Below, one piece after another: positions 29,466 through 36,880 of a stretch of DNA of 64,000 nt. The first letter of the stretch is position 1; each line of letters opens with the position of its first letter. Source of the stretch: Streptomyces sp. WMMC500. GTDB lineage: Bacteria; Actinomycetota; Actinomycetes; Streptomycetales; Streptomycetaceae. The stretch spans positions 3,520,001 to 3,584,000 of the forward strand of contig NZ_CP114905.1 in the NCBI RefSeq assembly GCF_027497195.1. The letters are read 5' to 3'. Under the pieces are notes generated by a model that saw only the letters and a list, made by a program, of their open reading frames with translations, searched no databases and had not been told where the DNA came from. The translations under genes and the position numbers were made by a program.

Positions 29466-30830
29466 TCAGCCCAGCGCCGACTTCACCACGTCCGCGAGCC
29501 GCCCCGCCACCGACCGCGCCTGGTCGATGTCGGCCGCCTCCACCATGACCCGCACCACCGGCTCCGTACCGGACGAGCGCAGCAGCACCCGCCCCGTGGC
29601 GCCCAGCTCCCGCTCCGACTCCAGGACCGCCTGGCGCACCTCCGGGGAGCTGGCGACCCGGGACTTGTCGACGTCCCGTACGTTGATCAGCACCTGCGGC
29701 AGCCGCTCCATCACCGCCGCCAGCTCCGCCAGCGGCCGGCCGGTGGCGGCCACCCGGGAGGCGAGCAGCAGGCCGGTCAGGGTGCCGTCGCCGGTGGTGG
29801 CGTGGTCGAGGACGATGACGTGGCCGGACTGCTCGCCGCCGAGCGCGTATCCGCCGCGCTTCATCTCCTCCAGCACGTACCGGTCGCCGACCGCGGTCTG
29901 GATCAGCTCCACGCCCTCGCGCTCCAGCGCGAGCTTGAAGCCGAGGTTGGACATGACGGTGGCGACGACGGTGTTCTTGCGCAGCCGGCCCGCCTCGCGC
30001 AGGCCGAGGGCGAGGACGGCGAGGATCTGGTCGCCGTCGATCTCCTGCCCGGCGGCGTCGACCGCGAGGCAGCGGTCGGCGTCGCCGTCGTGGGCGATGC
30101 CGAGGTCGGCGCCGTGTTCGACGACGGCGGCGCTGAGCTGGGCGAGGTGGGTGGAGCCGTAGCCGTCGTTGATGTTGAGGCCGGTGGGGTCGGTGCCGAT
30201 GGGGATCACCTCGGCGCCGGCCCGCTGGAACGCCTCCGGGGAGACGCGGGCGGCGGCGCCGTGGGCGCCGTCGACGACGACCTTGAGCCCGTCGAGGCGG
30301 TGCGGCAGGACGCCCAGCAGATGGGCGACGTAGCGGTCGAAGCCCTGCTCGTAGCGCTGCACCCGGCCGACGCCGCCGCCCGTCGGGCGCTCCCAGGGCT
30401 CGCCGCGCTCGTGCTTGTGGTAGAGCGCCTCGATCTCGTCTTCCAGCTCGTCGGAGAGCTTGTGGCCGCCGCGGGCGATGAACTTCACGCCGTTGTCGGG
30501 CATCGGGTTGTGGCTGGCGGAGAGCATCACGCCGAGGTCGGCGCCGAGCGCGCCGGTGAGGTACGCGACCGCGGGGGTCGGCAGCACGCCGACGCGCAGC
30601 ACGTCGACGCCCGCGCTGGCGAGACCGGCGACGACGGCCGCCTCCAGGAACTCTCCGGACGCCCTGGGGTCGCGCCCGACCACCGCCTTCGGGCGTTGCC
30701 CTGGCGGCTGGGCGGCGTCCGCGATGGCGAGCACGTGTGCCGCCGCCACCGACAGCCCGAGGGCCATCTCCGCGGTGAGGTCCGCGTTGGCGACGCCGCG
30801 CACGCCATCGGTGCCGAAGAGTCGTCCCAC
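29466..30830 (-). CDS. glmM: Phosphoglucosamine mutase
   Basis: 454 residues. The catalytic phosphoserine lies in [11 protein letters not shown] near residue 105, the metal motif DGDADR near 247, and the sugar-binding GEQSGH near 330. It converts glucosamine-6-phosphate to glucosamine-1-phosphate for UDP-GlcNAc and peptidoglycan. The GTG start follows GGAGGAG. Downstream of rplM-rpsI on the same strand, separated by a terminator hairpin, as in other streptomycetes. Confidence 0.97.
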   Translation of the reverse strand: MGRLFGTDGVRGVANADLTAEMALGLSVAAAHVLAIADAAQPPGQRPKAVVGRDPRASGEFLEAAVVAGLASAGVDVLRVGVLPTPAVAYLTGALGADLGVMLSASHNPMPDNGVKFIARGGHKLSDELEDEIEALYHKHERGEPWERPTGGGVGRVQRYEQGFDRYVAHLLGVLPHRLDGLKVVVDGAHGAAARVSPEAFQRAGAEVIPIGTDPTGLNINDGYGSTHLAQLSAAVVEHGADLGIAHDGDADRCLAVDAAGQEIDGDQILAVLALGLREAGRLRKNTVVATVMSNLGFKLALEREGVELIQTAVGDRYVLEEMKRGGYALGGEQSGHVIVLDHATTGDGTLTGLLLASRVAATGRPLAELAAVMERLPQVLINVRDVDKSRVASSPEVRQAVLESERELGATGRVLLRSSGTEPVVRVMVEAADIDQARSVAGRLADVVKSALG

Positions 30831-30946
30831 TGATCTCCTCCGAGTGCTCCCGAATGCTCAAACCTGAGCGAATACGTTCGGCTACGGACCGTAAAGAGTC
30901 CTCACGTGACCATACCCGCGGACCGTATGCCGACCATACAAGCGCG

Positions 30947-30985
30947 CCCCGGCGCCCTCCCGGATCTCTCCGGGGGCCGCCGGGG
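30947..30985 (-). terminator. Terminator hairpin after rpsI
   Basis: The outer stem is CCCCGGCG (30947-30954) with CGCCGGGG (30978-30985); the inner stem is CCCGGA with TCCGGG around a TCTC loop. It lies 25 bases past the rpsI stop. Confidence 0.75.
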
Positions 30986-31009
30986 CTGAGCACAGTAGCA
31001 GTACGATGA

Positions 31010-31507
31010 TCAGCGCTTGCTGTACTGCGTTCCCTTACGGGCCTTCTTCAGACCGGCCTTCTTCCGCTCGACCGCGCGGTCGTCACGGGTCAGGAAGCCG
31101 GCCTTCTTCAGCGCGCCGCGGTTGTTGTCCGCGTCCGCCTCGTTCAGCGCACGGGCCACGCCCAGGCGCAGCGCGCCGGCCTGGCCGGAGATGCCGCCGC
31201 CGGAGATGCGGGCGACGACGTCGTAGCGGTCGTCCAGCTCCAGCACCTTGAAGGGCTCGTTGACTTCCTGCTGGTGCACCTTGTTGGGGAAGTAGCCCTC
31301 CAGGGTGCGGCCGTTGATCTTCCACTTGCCGCTGCCGGGAACGATGCGCACCCGGGCGATGGCGTTCTTGCGGCGGCCGGTGCCCGCGGCCGGCTGCGGG
31401 TCACCGAAGCGGGCCGCGGCGGACTCGGTGGTGTAGTCCTCGGCGGGCGTCTCGGTGGTGTACTCCTCGACGTCCTCGACGGGCGCCTCAGCGGTGGTCT
31501 CAGCCAC
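31010..31507 (-). CDS. rpsI: 30S ribosomal protein S9
   Basis: 165 residues. The S9 core begins near residue 43 ([17 protein letters not shown]) and ends with the conserved basic tail RKGTQYSKR that reaches the P site. The first 40 residues are a Glu/Thr-rich acidic extension ([20 protein letters not shown]) typical of Streptomyces. Second gene of rplM-rpsI, with a 41-base gap. Confidence 0.98.
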   Translation of the reverse strand: MAETTAEAPVEDVEEYTTETPAEDYTTESAAARFGDPQPAAGTGRRKNAIARVRIVPGSGKWKINGRTLEGYFPNKVHQQEVNEPFKVLELDDRYDVVARISGGGISGQAGALRLGVARALNEADADNNRGALKKAGFLTRDDRAVERKKAGLKKARKGTQYSKR

Positions 31508-31548
31508 GATTCTCCTCAGCTTCTCTGTCTCTAGGGGTGTGGCCGGGA

Positions 31549-31992
31549 CTACTGCGCGACCTGGGTGATCTCGTACGGGACCGGCTGCTGAGCGGCGTGC
31601 GGGTGCTCGGCACCGCGGTACACCTTCAGCTTGCTGAGCATCTGACGGCCCAGGGTGTTCTTGGGCAGCATGCCGCGGACGGCCTTCTCGACGGCCTTCT
31701 CCGGGTTCTTCTCCATCAGCTCGTCGTAGCGGACGGAGCGGAGACCGCCGGGGTAGCCGGAGTGGCGGTAGGCGAGCTTCTGGGTCCGCTTGTTGCCGGA
31801 GAGGTGCACCTTGTCGGCGTTGATGATGATGACGAAGTCACCAGCGTCGACGTGAGGCGCGTACACCGGCTTGTGCTTACCACGCAGCAACTGGGCGACC
31901 TGGGAGGCCAGGCGGCCCAGCACGACGTCGGTGGCGTCGATGACGTGCCACTGACGCTGGACGTCGCCGGGCTTGGGGCTGTACGTACGCAC
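31549..31992 (-). CDS. rplM: 50S ribosomal protein L13
   Basis: 147 residues with the L13 signature ([25 protein letters not shown]). The GTG start follows GAAGG. First gene of the operon; the 240 bases upstream, up to the island boundary, should hold its promoter, but I could not fix the boxes. Confidence 0.98.
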   Translation of the reverse strand: MRTYSPKPGDVQRQWHVIDATDVVLGRLASQVAQLLRGKHKPVYAPHVDAGDFVIIINADKVHLSGNKRTQKLAYRHSGYPGGLRSVRYDELMEKNPEKAVEKAVRGMLPKNTLGRQMLSKLKVYRGAEHPHAAQQPVPYEITQVAQ

Positions 31993-32232
31993 GGTCGTAG
32001 CCTTCGCTTCTTCAGTGGGTGTTCTCTGACAAGGTCACCCGGAGATCACGGCAGCAGTAGACCGCGCCGGCGACGCAAACCGACGGCTGATCGCTGATAA
32101 ATCGTCCTGGTGGACCAGGCGTAACGGCCTCACGCGTGAGAACGAGCAGCCAATACGCACAACGAACCAGCAGGATACCGGGGCCCGCACACCCAGGTCA
32201 AAACACCCCCGCCCCCGCCCCCACCCTGAAGA

Positions 32233-32291
32233 TCACCGCCGCCGCACCACCCGGCCCTCGCCCCAGACCGCCTCCGGCGTCTCCCGGACCC
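32233..32291 (-). repeat. Left direct repeat: orphan copy of the ABC-F gene's 3' end
   Basis: 59 bases match 36822-36880 at 56 positions. Read on the minus strand it is the end of the ABC-F coding frame with its stop codon (VRETPEAVWGEGRVVRRR, stop), with two residue changes. No ABC-F sequence precedes it, so it is a detached tail. It marks the left end of the accessory island. Confidence 0.85.
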
Positions 32292-32306
32292 CAGCCCGGC
32301 GGGCCG

Positions 32307-33056
32307 TCAGCTCAGCGCCACGCGGTAGAGCAACTCATACAAATGCCCCGCTTTGACCATGATGGTCGCCTCGACGGGCCGGGCATCGTCGGAGTAGACG
32401 ACGCGGAAGGTGCGGGCGACCGGCACCTCGGTGGGCAACTCGAGGCCCAGGAATTCCTCTTCCGTGGGAGGCCGCCAGGAGACCCGGTCGATCATCTCGC
32501 GCGGCGGGTATCCGCGGCTCGCCAGCAGAGTCGGTGAACCGCCCTTGATCCTTCTACGCTCCAGCAACGCCGTCCCGCGAGCAAGGTCCATGGGGTAGTA
32601 CGACCAGACCAGCTCTGCCGGCTCGTCATCCAACAGCAGCAGCCGGTACCGCATGGCCGCGGTCTCGCCCGCCGCCAGCCGCAGCGCCTGGCCCACCTGC
32701 GCCGGCGGCACGACCTCCGCGACCCTGAGAATCCTGTTCACCCCGGCCTTCGACCGCTTCGCAGCCTCGGAGATCCACGCGTACGGCTCCCCCCGCCCGG
32801 CCGGGGGCATCGTGGCCACGCTGTCGACGGCCAGTTGGGGACTCTCCCGCACGTAGACCCCGCGACCTGACCTGCCGATGACGAGCCGCTCCGCCTTGAG
32901 AAGTTGTAGCGCCCGCTGGACCGTTTGGTTCGACACCTCGAACCGGGCCATGAGCTGCTCGGTGATCGGGAGCTGCGCCCCGGGAGCGAGATCGCCCGCC
33001 ATGATCTCGGCTCGGATCTGCGCGGCGATTCTGTGGTGCATCGGCCGGGTGTCCAT
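32307..33056 (-). CDS. GntR-family repressor with UTRA domain (HutC type)
   Basis: 249 residues from the ATG at 33056; a GTG at 33068 or TTG at 33080 is possible. The winged helix-turn-helix spans about 1-70 (LPITEQLMARFEVSNQTVQR), the UTRA ligand domain about 85-245 (VWSYYPMDLARGT, VARTFRVVYSDDARPVEAT). HutC-type proteins leave DNA when they bind a small effector. It is downstream of the UTRA-only paralogue and together they are divergent from the RiPP cluster, which they probably control. Confidence 0.92.
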   Translation of the reverse strand: MDTRPMHHRIAAQIRAEIMAGDLAPGAQLPITEQLMARFEVSNQTVQRALQLLKAERLVIGRSGRGVYVRESPQLAVDSVATMPPAGRGEPYAWISEAAKRSKAGVNRILRVAEVVPPAQVGQALRLAAGETAAMRYRLLLLDDEPAELVWSYYPMDLARGTALLERRRIKGGSPTLLASRGYPPREMIDRVSWRPPTEEEFLGLELPTEVPVARTFRVVYSDDARPVEATIMVKAGHLYELLYRVALS

Positions 33057-33072
33057 GTGCTTGGGCACCGGC

Positions 33073-33612
33073 TCACCCAACCCCGATGTGGTACCGGAGG
33101 TGACTGCCCCGCGGCATGGTCATCACACTCACCTCGACGGGCCGCCGATCGGCGGTATACCCGGTGCGCGTCAGCAGGAGCACCGGTTCTCCTTCGCTCA
33201 GGGCGAGGGCCTTCCGGCGTTCCGCTCCCGGAAGGTCCACGGTGACCTCCTCGCTGACCTCCTGTAGGGCATGGCCCAGCTCCGCGAGCAGCGTGACCGC
33301 ACCGCCGGGGATCTTCCGCGTCTCGGCCAGTCGAGTGCCACGGGCGATGGCGGCGGGGTAGTACGAGTCCGTCAGCTCCACGGGCCGGTTGTCCACGTAC
33401 ATGATGCGTCGGCGGACAACGACGGCATCTCCGGCCCTCAGCTCCAGAGCATCCGCCACCGCCGGCGGAGGTTCGAGTTCCTGTACGTCAACGATTCGCT
33501 GCGAACTGCGTCGACCTGCGCGCGCCGCTTCCTCCGCCCAGGCGTCACCTCGCCCTGCCTCCCGAGGCACGACATACGACACCGACTCGGACACCCACTT
33601 CGGTCCTGCCAC
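33073..33612 (-). CDS. UTRA-only paralogue of the GntR regulator (no DNA-binding domain)
   Basis: 179 residues from the GTG at 33612, which has its own AAGGGG site 5 bases upstream, so this is not a truncated reading frame. The UTRA pattern covers the whole protein (LRAGDAVVVRRRIMYVDNRP, DSYYPAAIARGT, PVEVSVMTMPRGS). There is no helix-turn-helix. It may bind the same ligand as its neighbour or form mixed dimers with it. Confidence 0.85.
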   Translation of the reverse strand: MAGPKWVSESVSYVVPREAGRGDAWAEEAARAGRRSSQRIVDVQELEPPPAVADALELRAGDAVVVRRRIMYVDNRPVELTDSYYPAAIARGTRLAETRKIPGGAVTLLAELGHALQEVSEEVTVDLPGAERRKALALSEGEPVLLLTRTGYTADRRPVEVSVMTMPRGSHLRYHIGVG

Positions 33613-33680
33613 GGCTACCCCTTCATCGGCCCGTGCCCACGATAGCCGCTCGCCCGCTTACTGAACTTTCCACTCTGCGA

Positions 33681-33713
33681 TTGCGACCTTACTCATTAAG
33701 CTAGTAAGCATTA
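33681..33713 (+). promoter_or_regulatory. Candidate promoter/operator of the RiPP cluster
   Basis: An AT-rich island contains the inverted repeat CTTACT-N9-AGTAAG (33688-33708) and a direct repeat of CATTA. TTGCGA (33681-33686), 18 bases, then TAAGCA (33705-33710) could be the -35/-10 pair, so the inverted repeat would overlap the promoter, as expected for a GntR operator. Confidence 0.5.
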
Positions 33714-33756
33714 GGTGAGGACGCGCGGCACCACCCGAACGACCCGAAGGAGGAAC

Positions 33757-34023
33757 GTGCTCACTCCCGCAGCGGCACCCTGGGGCGTGCAGCGATTGGC
33801 GCTGTACCCGAACATCACGCAAGTGCCCTTCACCCGGACGGAGATCGATCCCGACACGCAGGCGACCCGCTACCTCGACGCGGACGGCAACCGCGTAGAG
33901 GCGGGCGGGCACGGCACTGGAACAACGACCGCCGACCCAACCGCGACGCAGTCCGACGGTGGTGGCCCCAACCCGCCCCCGCCCTCTGACCAAGACCTCA
34001 CCGAAGACAGCGACTCGGACTGA
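33757..34023 (+). CDS. RiPP precursor peptide, ATP-grasp-modified (graspetide) family
   Basis: 88 residues from the GTG at 33757, 3 bases after GAAGGAGG. The leader holds the family block APWGVQRLALYP near residue 7, then EIDPDTQATRYLDADGNRVE (29-48). The core (about 50-88) is rich in Thr/Ser (T54, T56-58, T62, T64, S66, S77, T82, S85, S87) and Asp/Glu (D60, D67, D78, D80, E83, D84, D86, D88), the acceptors and donors for ester cross-links. D67-G68 is a favourable aspartimide site. The ligase ATG follows the stop by 1 base. Confidence 0.9.
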   Translation: MLTPAAAPWGVQRLALYPNITQVPFTRTEIDPDTQATRYLDADGNRVEAGGHGTGTTTADPTATQSDGGGPNPPPPSDQDLTEDSDSD

Positions 34024-34024
34024 C

Positions 34025-34990
34025 ATGGCTGATGCACCGGTTCTCGTCGTCACCGCGCTCGGTGACGTCACGGCGGATCTGGTGTTGGAAGAGCTGCACG
34101 GCCTGGGTGTCCCAGCCGTGCGGCTCGACCCCTCCGCCGACTTTCCGCACACTGCCCACATGAGCGCCCGGATCGAACGAGGCGCCTTCACCGGGGATGT
34201 CACCACCGCGACCCGGCACCTCGGCCTATCGGACGTCCGCTCTGTCTACTGGCGCCGCCCGACGCCCTTCAGCAACGCGCAGGAGGCGGCGACTCCCGAG
34301 CAGCGATTCGCGATCGAGCAGTCGAGGCGCGGCTACATGGGGATACTGCACACGCTTCCCAAGGTCCTGTACGTCAACCACCCCGCACGAAACCGCGACG
34401 CCGAGAACAAGGTGCTTCAACTCGCCACCGCAGCCCGCTTGGGGTTCACGGTCCCCGACACCTTGATCACGGACGTGCCAGTGGACGCCGCACAGTTCGC
34501 GGCCAAGCACGGAACAGTGATCTACAAGCCCGTGCACCGCGTACACCTCGCATGCGAGGACGGCCGGAACCGAACCATCTGGGTGCGCACTGTCCGGACG
34601 GACGAACTCGACGACTCGATTGCACGGTGCCCTCACCTCTTCCAAGCCTGTGTGCCGAAGGTCGCCGACGTCCGCCTCGCCATGGTCGGGGGTAAAGCCT
34701 TCGCGAGCCGCATCGACACCGAAGACGATCACCTCGACTGGCGCCGGGACCAAAGTCTGATCACCTGCTCGCCTATCTCTGTCCCCGACCCCGTTCGCGA
34801 CGCCGCGCGTGCCTTCCTTCATACGTTCGGGCTCAGCTTCGGCGCCTTCGACTTCGCCATCGACGGTGACGGCCGATGGTGGTTCCTCGAATGCAACCCC
34901 AACGGGCAATGGGCGTTCGTCGACGGGGCCACAACCCGCGCCATCACGAGCGCACTCGCCGACACCCTCCAGAAGGGCCACCCCGCATGA
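34025..34990 (+). CDS. ATP-grasp RiPP maturase (graspetide ligase)
   Basis: 321 residues. The ATP-grasp fold has VIYKPVHRV (nucleotide lysine) near residue 164, DVRLAMVGGKAFASRID near 218 and the metal motif FLECNPNGQW near 288. It should join Asp/Glu side chains of the precursor core to Thr/Ser hydroxyls as macrolactones. It starts one base after the precursor stop. Its own stop overlaps a methyltransferase-like ATG (ATGA). The last 34 codons are repeated 650 bases downstream. Confidence 0.93.
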   Translation: MADAPVLVVTALGDVTADLVLEELHGLGVPAVRLDPSADFPHTAHMSARIERGAFTGDVTTATRHLGLSDVRSVYWRRPTPFSNAQEAATPEQRFAIEQSRRGYMGILHTLPKVLYVNHPARNRDAENKVLQLATAARLGFTVPDTLITDVPVDAAQFAAKHGTVIYKPVHRVHLACEDGRNRTIWVRTVRTDELDDSIARCPHLFQACVPKVADVRLAMVGGKAFASRIDTEDDHLDWRRDQSLITCSPISVPDPVRDAARAFLHTFGLSFGAFDFAIDGDGRWWFLECNPNGQWAFVDGATTRAITSALADTLQKGHPA

Positions 34991-35022
34991 GCCAGGATAC
35001 CGCCGCCGAGCTGCGCCGCCGG
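34889..35022 (+). repeat. Direct repeat copy 1 (ligase 3' end plus methyltransferase 5' stub)
   Basis: 134 bases that match 35540-35674 with 7 substitutions and 1 indel. It includes the ATGA overlap and 12 codons of a methyltransferase-like start (MSQDTAAELRRR), after which similarity stops. The stub stays in frame with the HATPase gene, so a 184-residue fusion starting at 34987 is possible. Confidence 0.88.
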
Positions 35023-35097
35023 GTGGATGGGTCGTCGGGTGATCGACACGGAGCATGGCGGTCCCAGCTCAGCTCCACCCGGAACGAGGTGAACACC

Positions 35098-35541
35098 ATG
35101 ACCACCTATGCACGCGGATTCACCCGGAGCGCCGTCTCGGTGGGCAAAGCGCGCGACTTCGTCGCGGCCCTTGTAGGGACGGCCGACCGCGCCGACGACA
35201 TCCGCCTTTGCGTCTCCGAACTCGCAACGAATGCCTTGGTGCACGCCACCCCACGGGGACGCGAGTTCCGGGTACATGTCACCGTCGAAGACGGCGCCGT
35301 ACGTATCGAGGTCCACGACGCCATCGACGCACCCCCGCATCTGTGCATCCTCGCGGACACCGACGACCACGGCCACGGCCTGCGACTGGTCGACGCCCTC
35401 GCCGATGACTGGGGCACCTCCGACCGCAACGGTATCGGCAAGCTCGTCTGGGCGCAGTTCAAACTCCCCACCGCCGCATCCCCGAACCCGGCAAGCCTCC
35501 AGCTGCACACCGAGCGAGAAAAGAACGCAGCATGTCACTGA
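35098..35541 (+). CDS. HATPase-domain (anti-sigma-like) regulator inserted in the RiPP operon
   Basis: 147 residues from the ATG at 35098 after GAGGTG. The ATP-binding motifs are CVSELATNALVHA (N box) near residue 42 and DDHGHGLRLVDALADDWG (G2) near 98. Proteins of this kind in Streptomyces are short, SpoIIAB/RsbW-like kinases or anti-sigma factors of mostly unknown target. It lies between ligase and methyltransferase and is flanked by 134/135-bp repeats, so it is a late insertion. Translation from 34987 would add 37 residues. Confidence 0.88.
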   Translation: MTTYARGFTRSAVSVGKARDFVAALVGTADRADDIRLCVSELATNALVHATPRGREFRVHVTVEDGAVRIEVHDAIDAPPHLCILADTDDHGHGLRLVDALADDWGTSDRNGIGKLVWAQFKLPTAASPNPASLQLHTEREKNAACH

Positions 35542-35642
35542 ATGCAACCCCCAACGGGCAATGGGCGTTCGTCGACGGAGCCACAACCCGCGCCATCACG
35601 AGCGCACTCGCCGACACCCTCCGGAAGGGCCACCTCGCATGA
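35532..35642 (+). pseudogene. 36-codon remnant of the ATP-grasp ligase C-terminus
   Basis: An ATG inside the HATPase 3' end opens a short frame (MSLNATPNGQWAFVDGATTR) that reproduces the ligase tail to its stop codon. One extra C relative to the ligase shifts the frame, so the metal residues ECNP are lost. Its stop overlaps the methyltransferase ATG, which may preserve translational coupling. Confidence 0.65.
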
Positions 35643-35674
35643 CCCGGGAAACCGCCGCCGAGCTACGCCGCCGG
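35540..35674 (+). repeat. Direct repeat copy 2 (ligase 3' end plus methyltransferase start)
   Basis: 135 bases, about 94% identical to 34889-35022. This copy leads into the complete methyltransferase gene. Confidence 0.88.
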
Positions 35675-36802
35675 CTCGTTGAACAGCTGGTCGCCGACGA
35701 CGTACTGCACGACCCCGAGGTACGCCGCGCGGCGGAGACCGTCCCCCGCGAGGTGTTCCTCGGCAGGGCGATCTACAAGCCGAGCAGTCCCCCGGGCGTC
35801 ACCGTCTGGACGCCCACCCGCCGCGACGACACTCCCGCCGACGAGTGGCTGCGCCTCACCTATCAGAATCGGACCTGGGTGACTCAGATCGACGGCGTAC
35901 TCGCCGAGGACGCCGCCGGGCCCGTCACCGGAGGCAGCCCGACCTCGTCCTCGACCCTGCCCGGTGTCGTTCTGTGGATGATCGAGCAGGCCGGCGTCGT
36001 CCGCGGCAAGCGCGTGCTCATCATCGGCACGGGGACAGGACTCTCGACCGCCTACGTCTGCGAGGTTGCCGGCGAGCAGAACGTGACCTCGATCGAAACC
36101 GATACCGACGCGGCAGAGCGCGCTCGCAGGGCTCTCGGCGAGGCCGGTTACGCTCCGGCGCTCGTCACGGCCGACGGTCTGCGCGGCTGTCCCGACCGGG
36201 CCCCGTACGACGTCGTGATCGCGTTCTGCTCGATGCGGCACGTCCCGTACGGCCTGCTACGGCAGATCGCCCCCGGGGGCACGCTGCTCGTTACACTCTC
36301 CGGCTGGGGTGCCGCGCACGGACTCGTGCGCCTCACGGTCGAGGACGGCGGCACTGCGCGGGGCCGCTTCCTGCCCGGCTACACCTCGTTCATGATCGCC
36401 CGCCCTCACGACCACCCGCCGCACGGACCGTTCGAGCTGCTGCCCGGAGAGGAGCGCCCAAGCCGGATCGACCCCGCCCTGCTCGACGAGTGGACCGGCC
36501 GGTTCGTCGCACAGCTCGCCGCGCCCTCTGCGGAACGCCTCGGCGCAGGCGCCGAGCAGGTACTGCTCGACGTAGCCACCGGGTCGCAGGCACGAGCCGC
36601 CCGTGCAGCCCACGGCGGCGAGGGCTGGACAGTGATCCAGCGCGGACCGCTCGATCTCTGGAACAGCGTCGAGGACTCGGTCGCCACGTGGCGGAGTCAC
36701 GGCTCGCCGTTCCTGTCCGAGTTCGGAATGACCATCACGCCCGACGCCCAAAGGGTCTGGCTCGGCGCGCCGAACGGGCCAAGCTGGGCGTTGCCCGTCT
36801 AG
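35639..36802 (+). CDS. PIMT-like O-methyltransferase of the graspetide system
   Basis: 387 residues. The N-terminal half resembles protein-L-isoaspartate methyltransferase: PREVFLGRAIY, a GSPTSSSTLPGVV substrate loop and the SAM motif VLIIGTGTGLSTAYV near residue 123. An extra C-terminal domain of about 180 residues, found only in RiPP-linked members, follows. In known graspetides of this type the enzyme methylates an aspartate, which then closes to an aspartimide. Its ATG overlaps the stop of the ligase-tail remnant. Confidence 0.9.
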   Translation: MTRETAAELRRRLVEQLVADDVLHDPEVRRAAETVPREVFLGRAIYKPSSPPGVTVWTPTRRDDTPADEWLRLTYQNRTWVTQIDGVLAEDAAGPVTGGSPTSSSTLPGVVLWMIEQAGVVRGKRVLIIGTGTGLSTAYVCEVAGEQNVTSIETDTDAAERARRALGEAGYAPALVTADGLRGCPDRAPYDVVIAFCSMRHVPYGLLRQIAPGGTLLVTLSGWGAAHGLVRLTVEDGGTARGRFLPGYTSFMIARPHDHPPHGPFELLPGEERPSRIDPALLDEWTGRFVAQLAAPSAERLGAGAEQVLLDVATGSQARAARAAHGGEGWTVIQRGPLDLWNSVEDSVATWRSHGSPFLSEFGMTITPDAQRVWLGAPNGPSWALPV

Positions 36803-36821
36803 TACCACGGAGAACGGAGCG

Positions 36822-36880
36822 TCACCGCCGCCGCGCCACCCGGCCCTCGTCCCAGACCGCCTCCGGTGTCTCCCGGACCC
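36822..36880 (-). repeat. Right direct repeat: 3' end of the ABC-F gene
   Basis: This is the intact counterpart of 32233-32291 (56 of 59 bases equal). It begins exactly at the ABC-F stop codon, and no similarity extends past it. It marks the right end of the accessory island. Confidence 0.85.

Noticed and set aside
33073..33612. UTRA-only gene as a frameshifted GntR gene
   Set aside because: It has its own start with an AAGGGG site, and the 144 bases upstream contain no helix-turn-helix in any frame.
32292..36821. Integrase or excisionase for the RiPP island
   Set aside because: No recombinase motif was found in any frame between the repeats, so I describe an island with integration-like ends but do not call it a mobile element.
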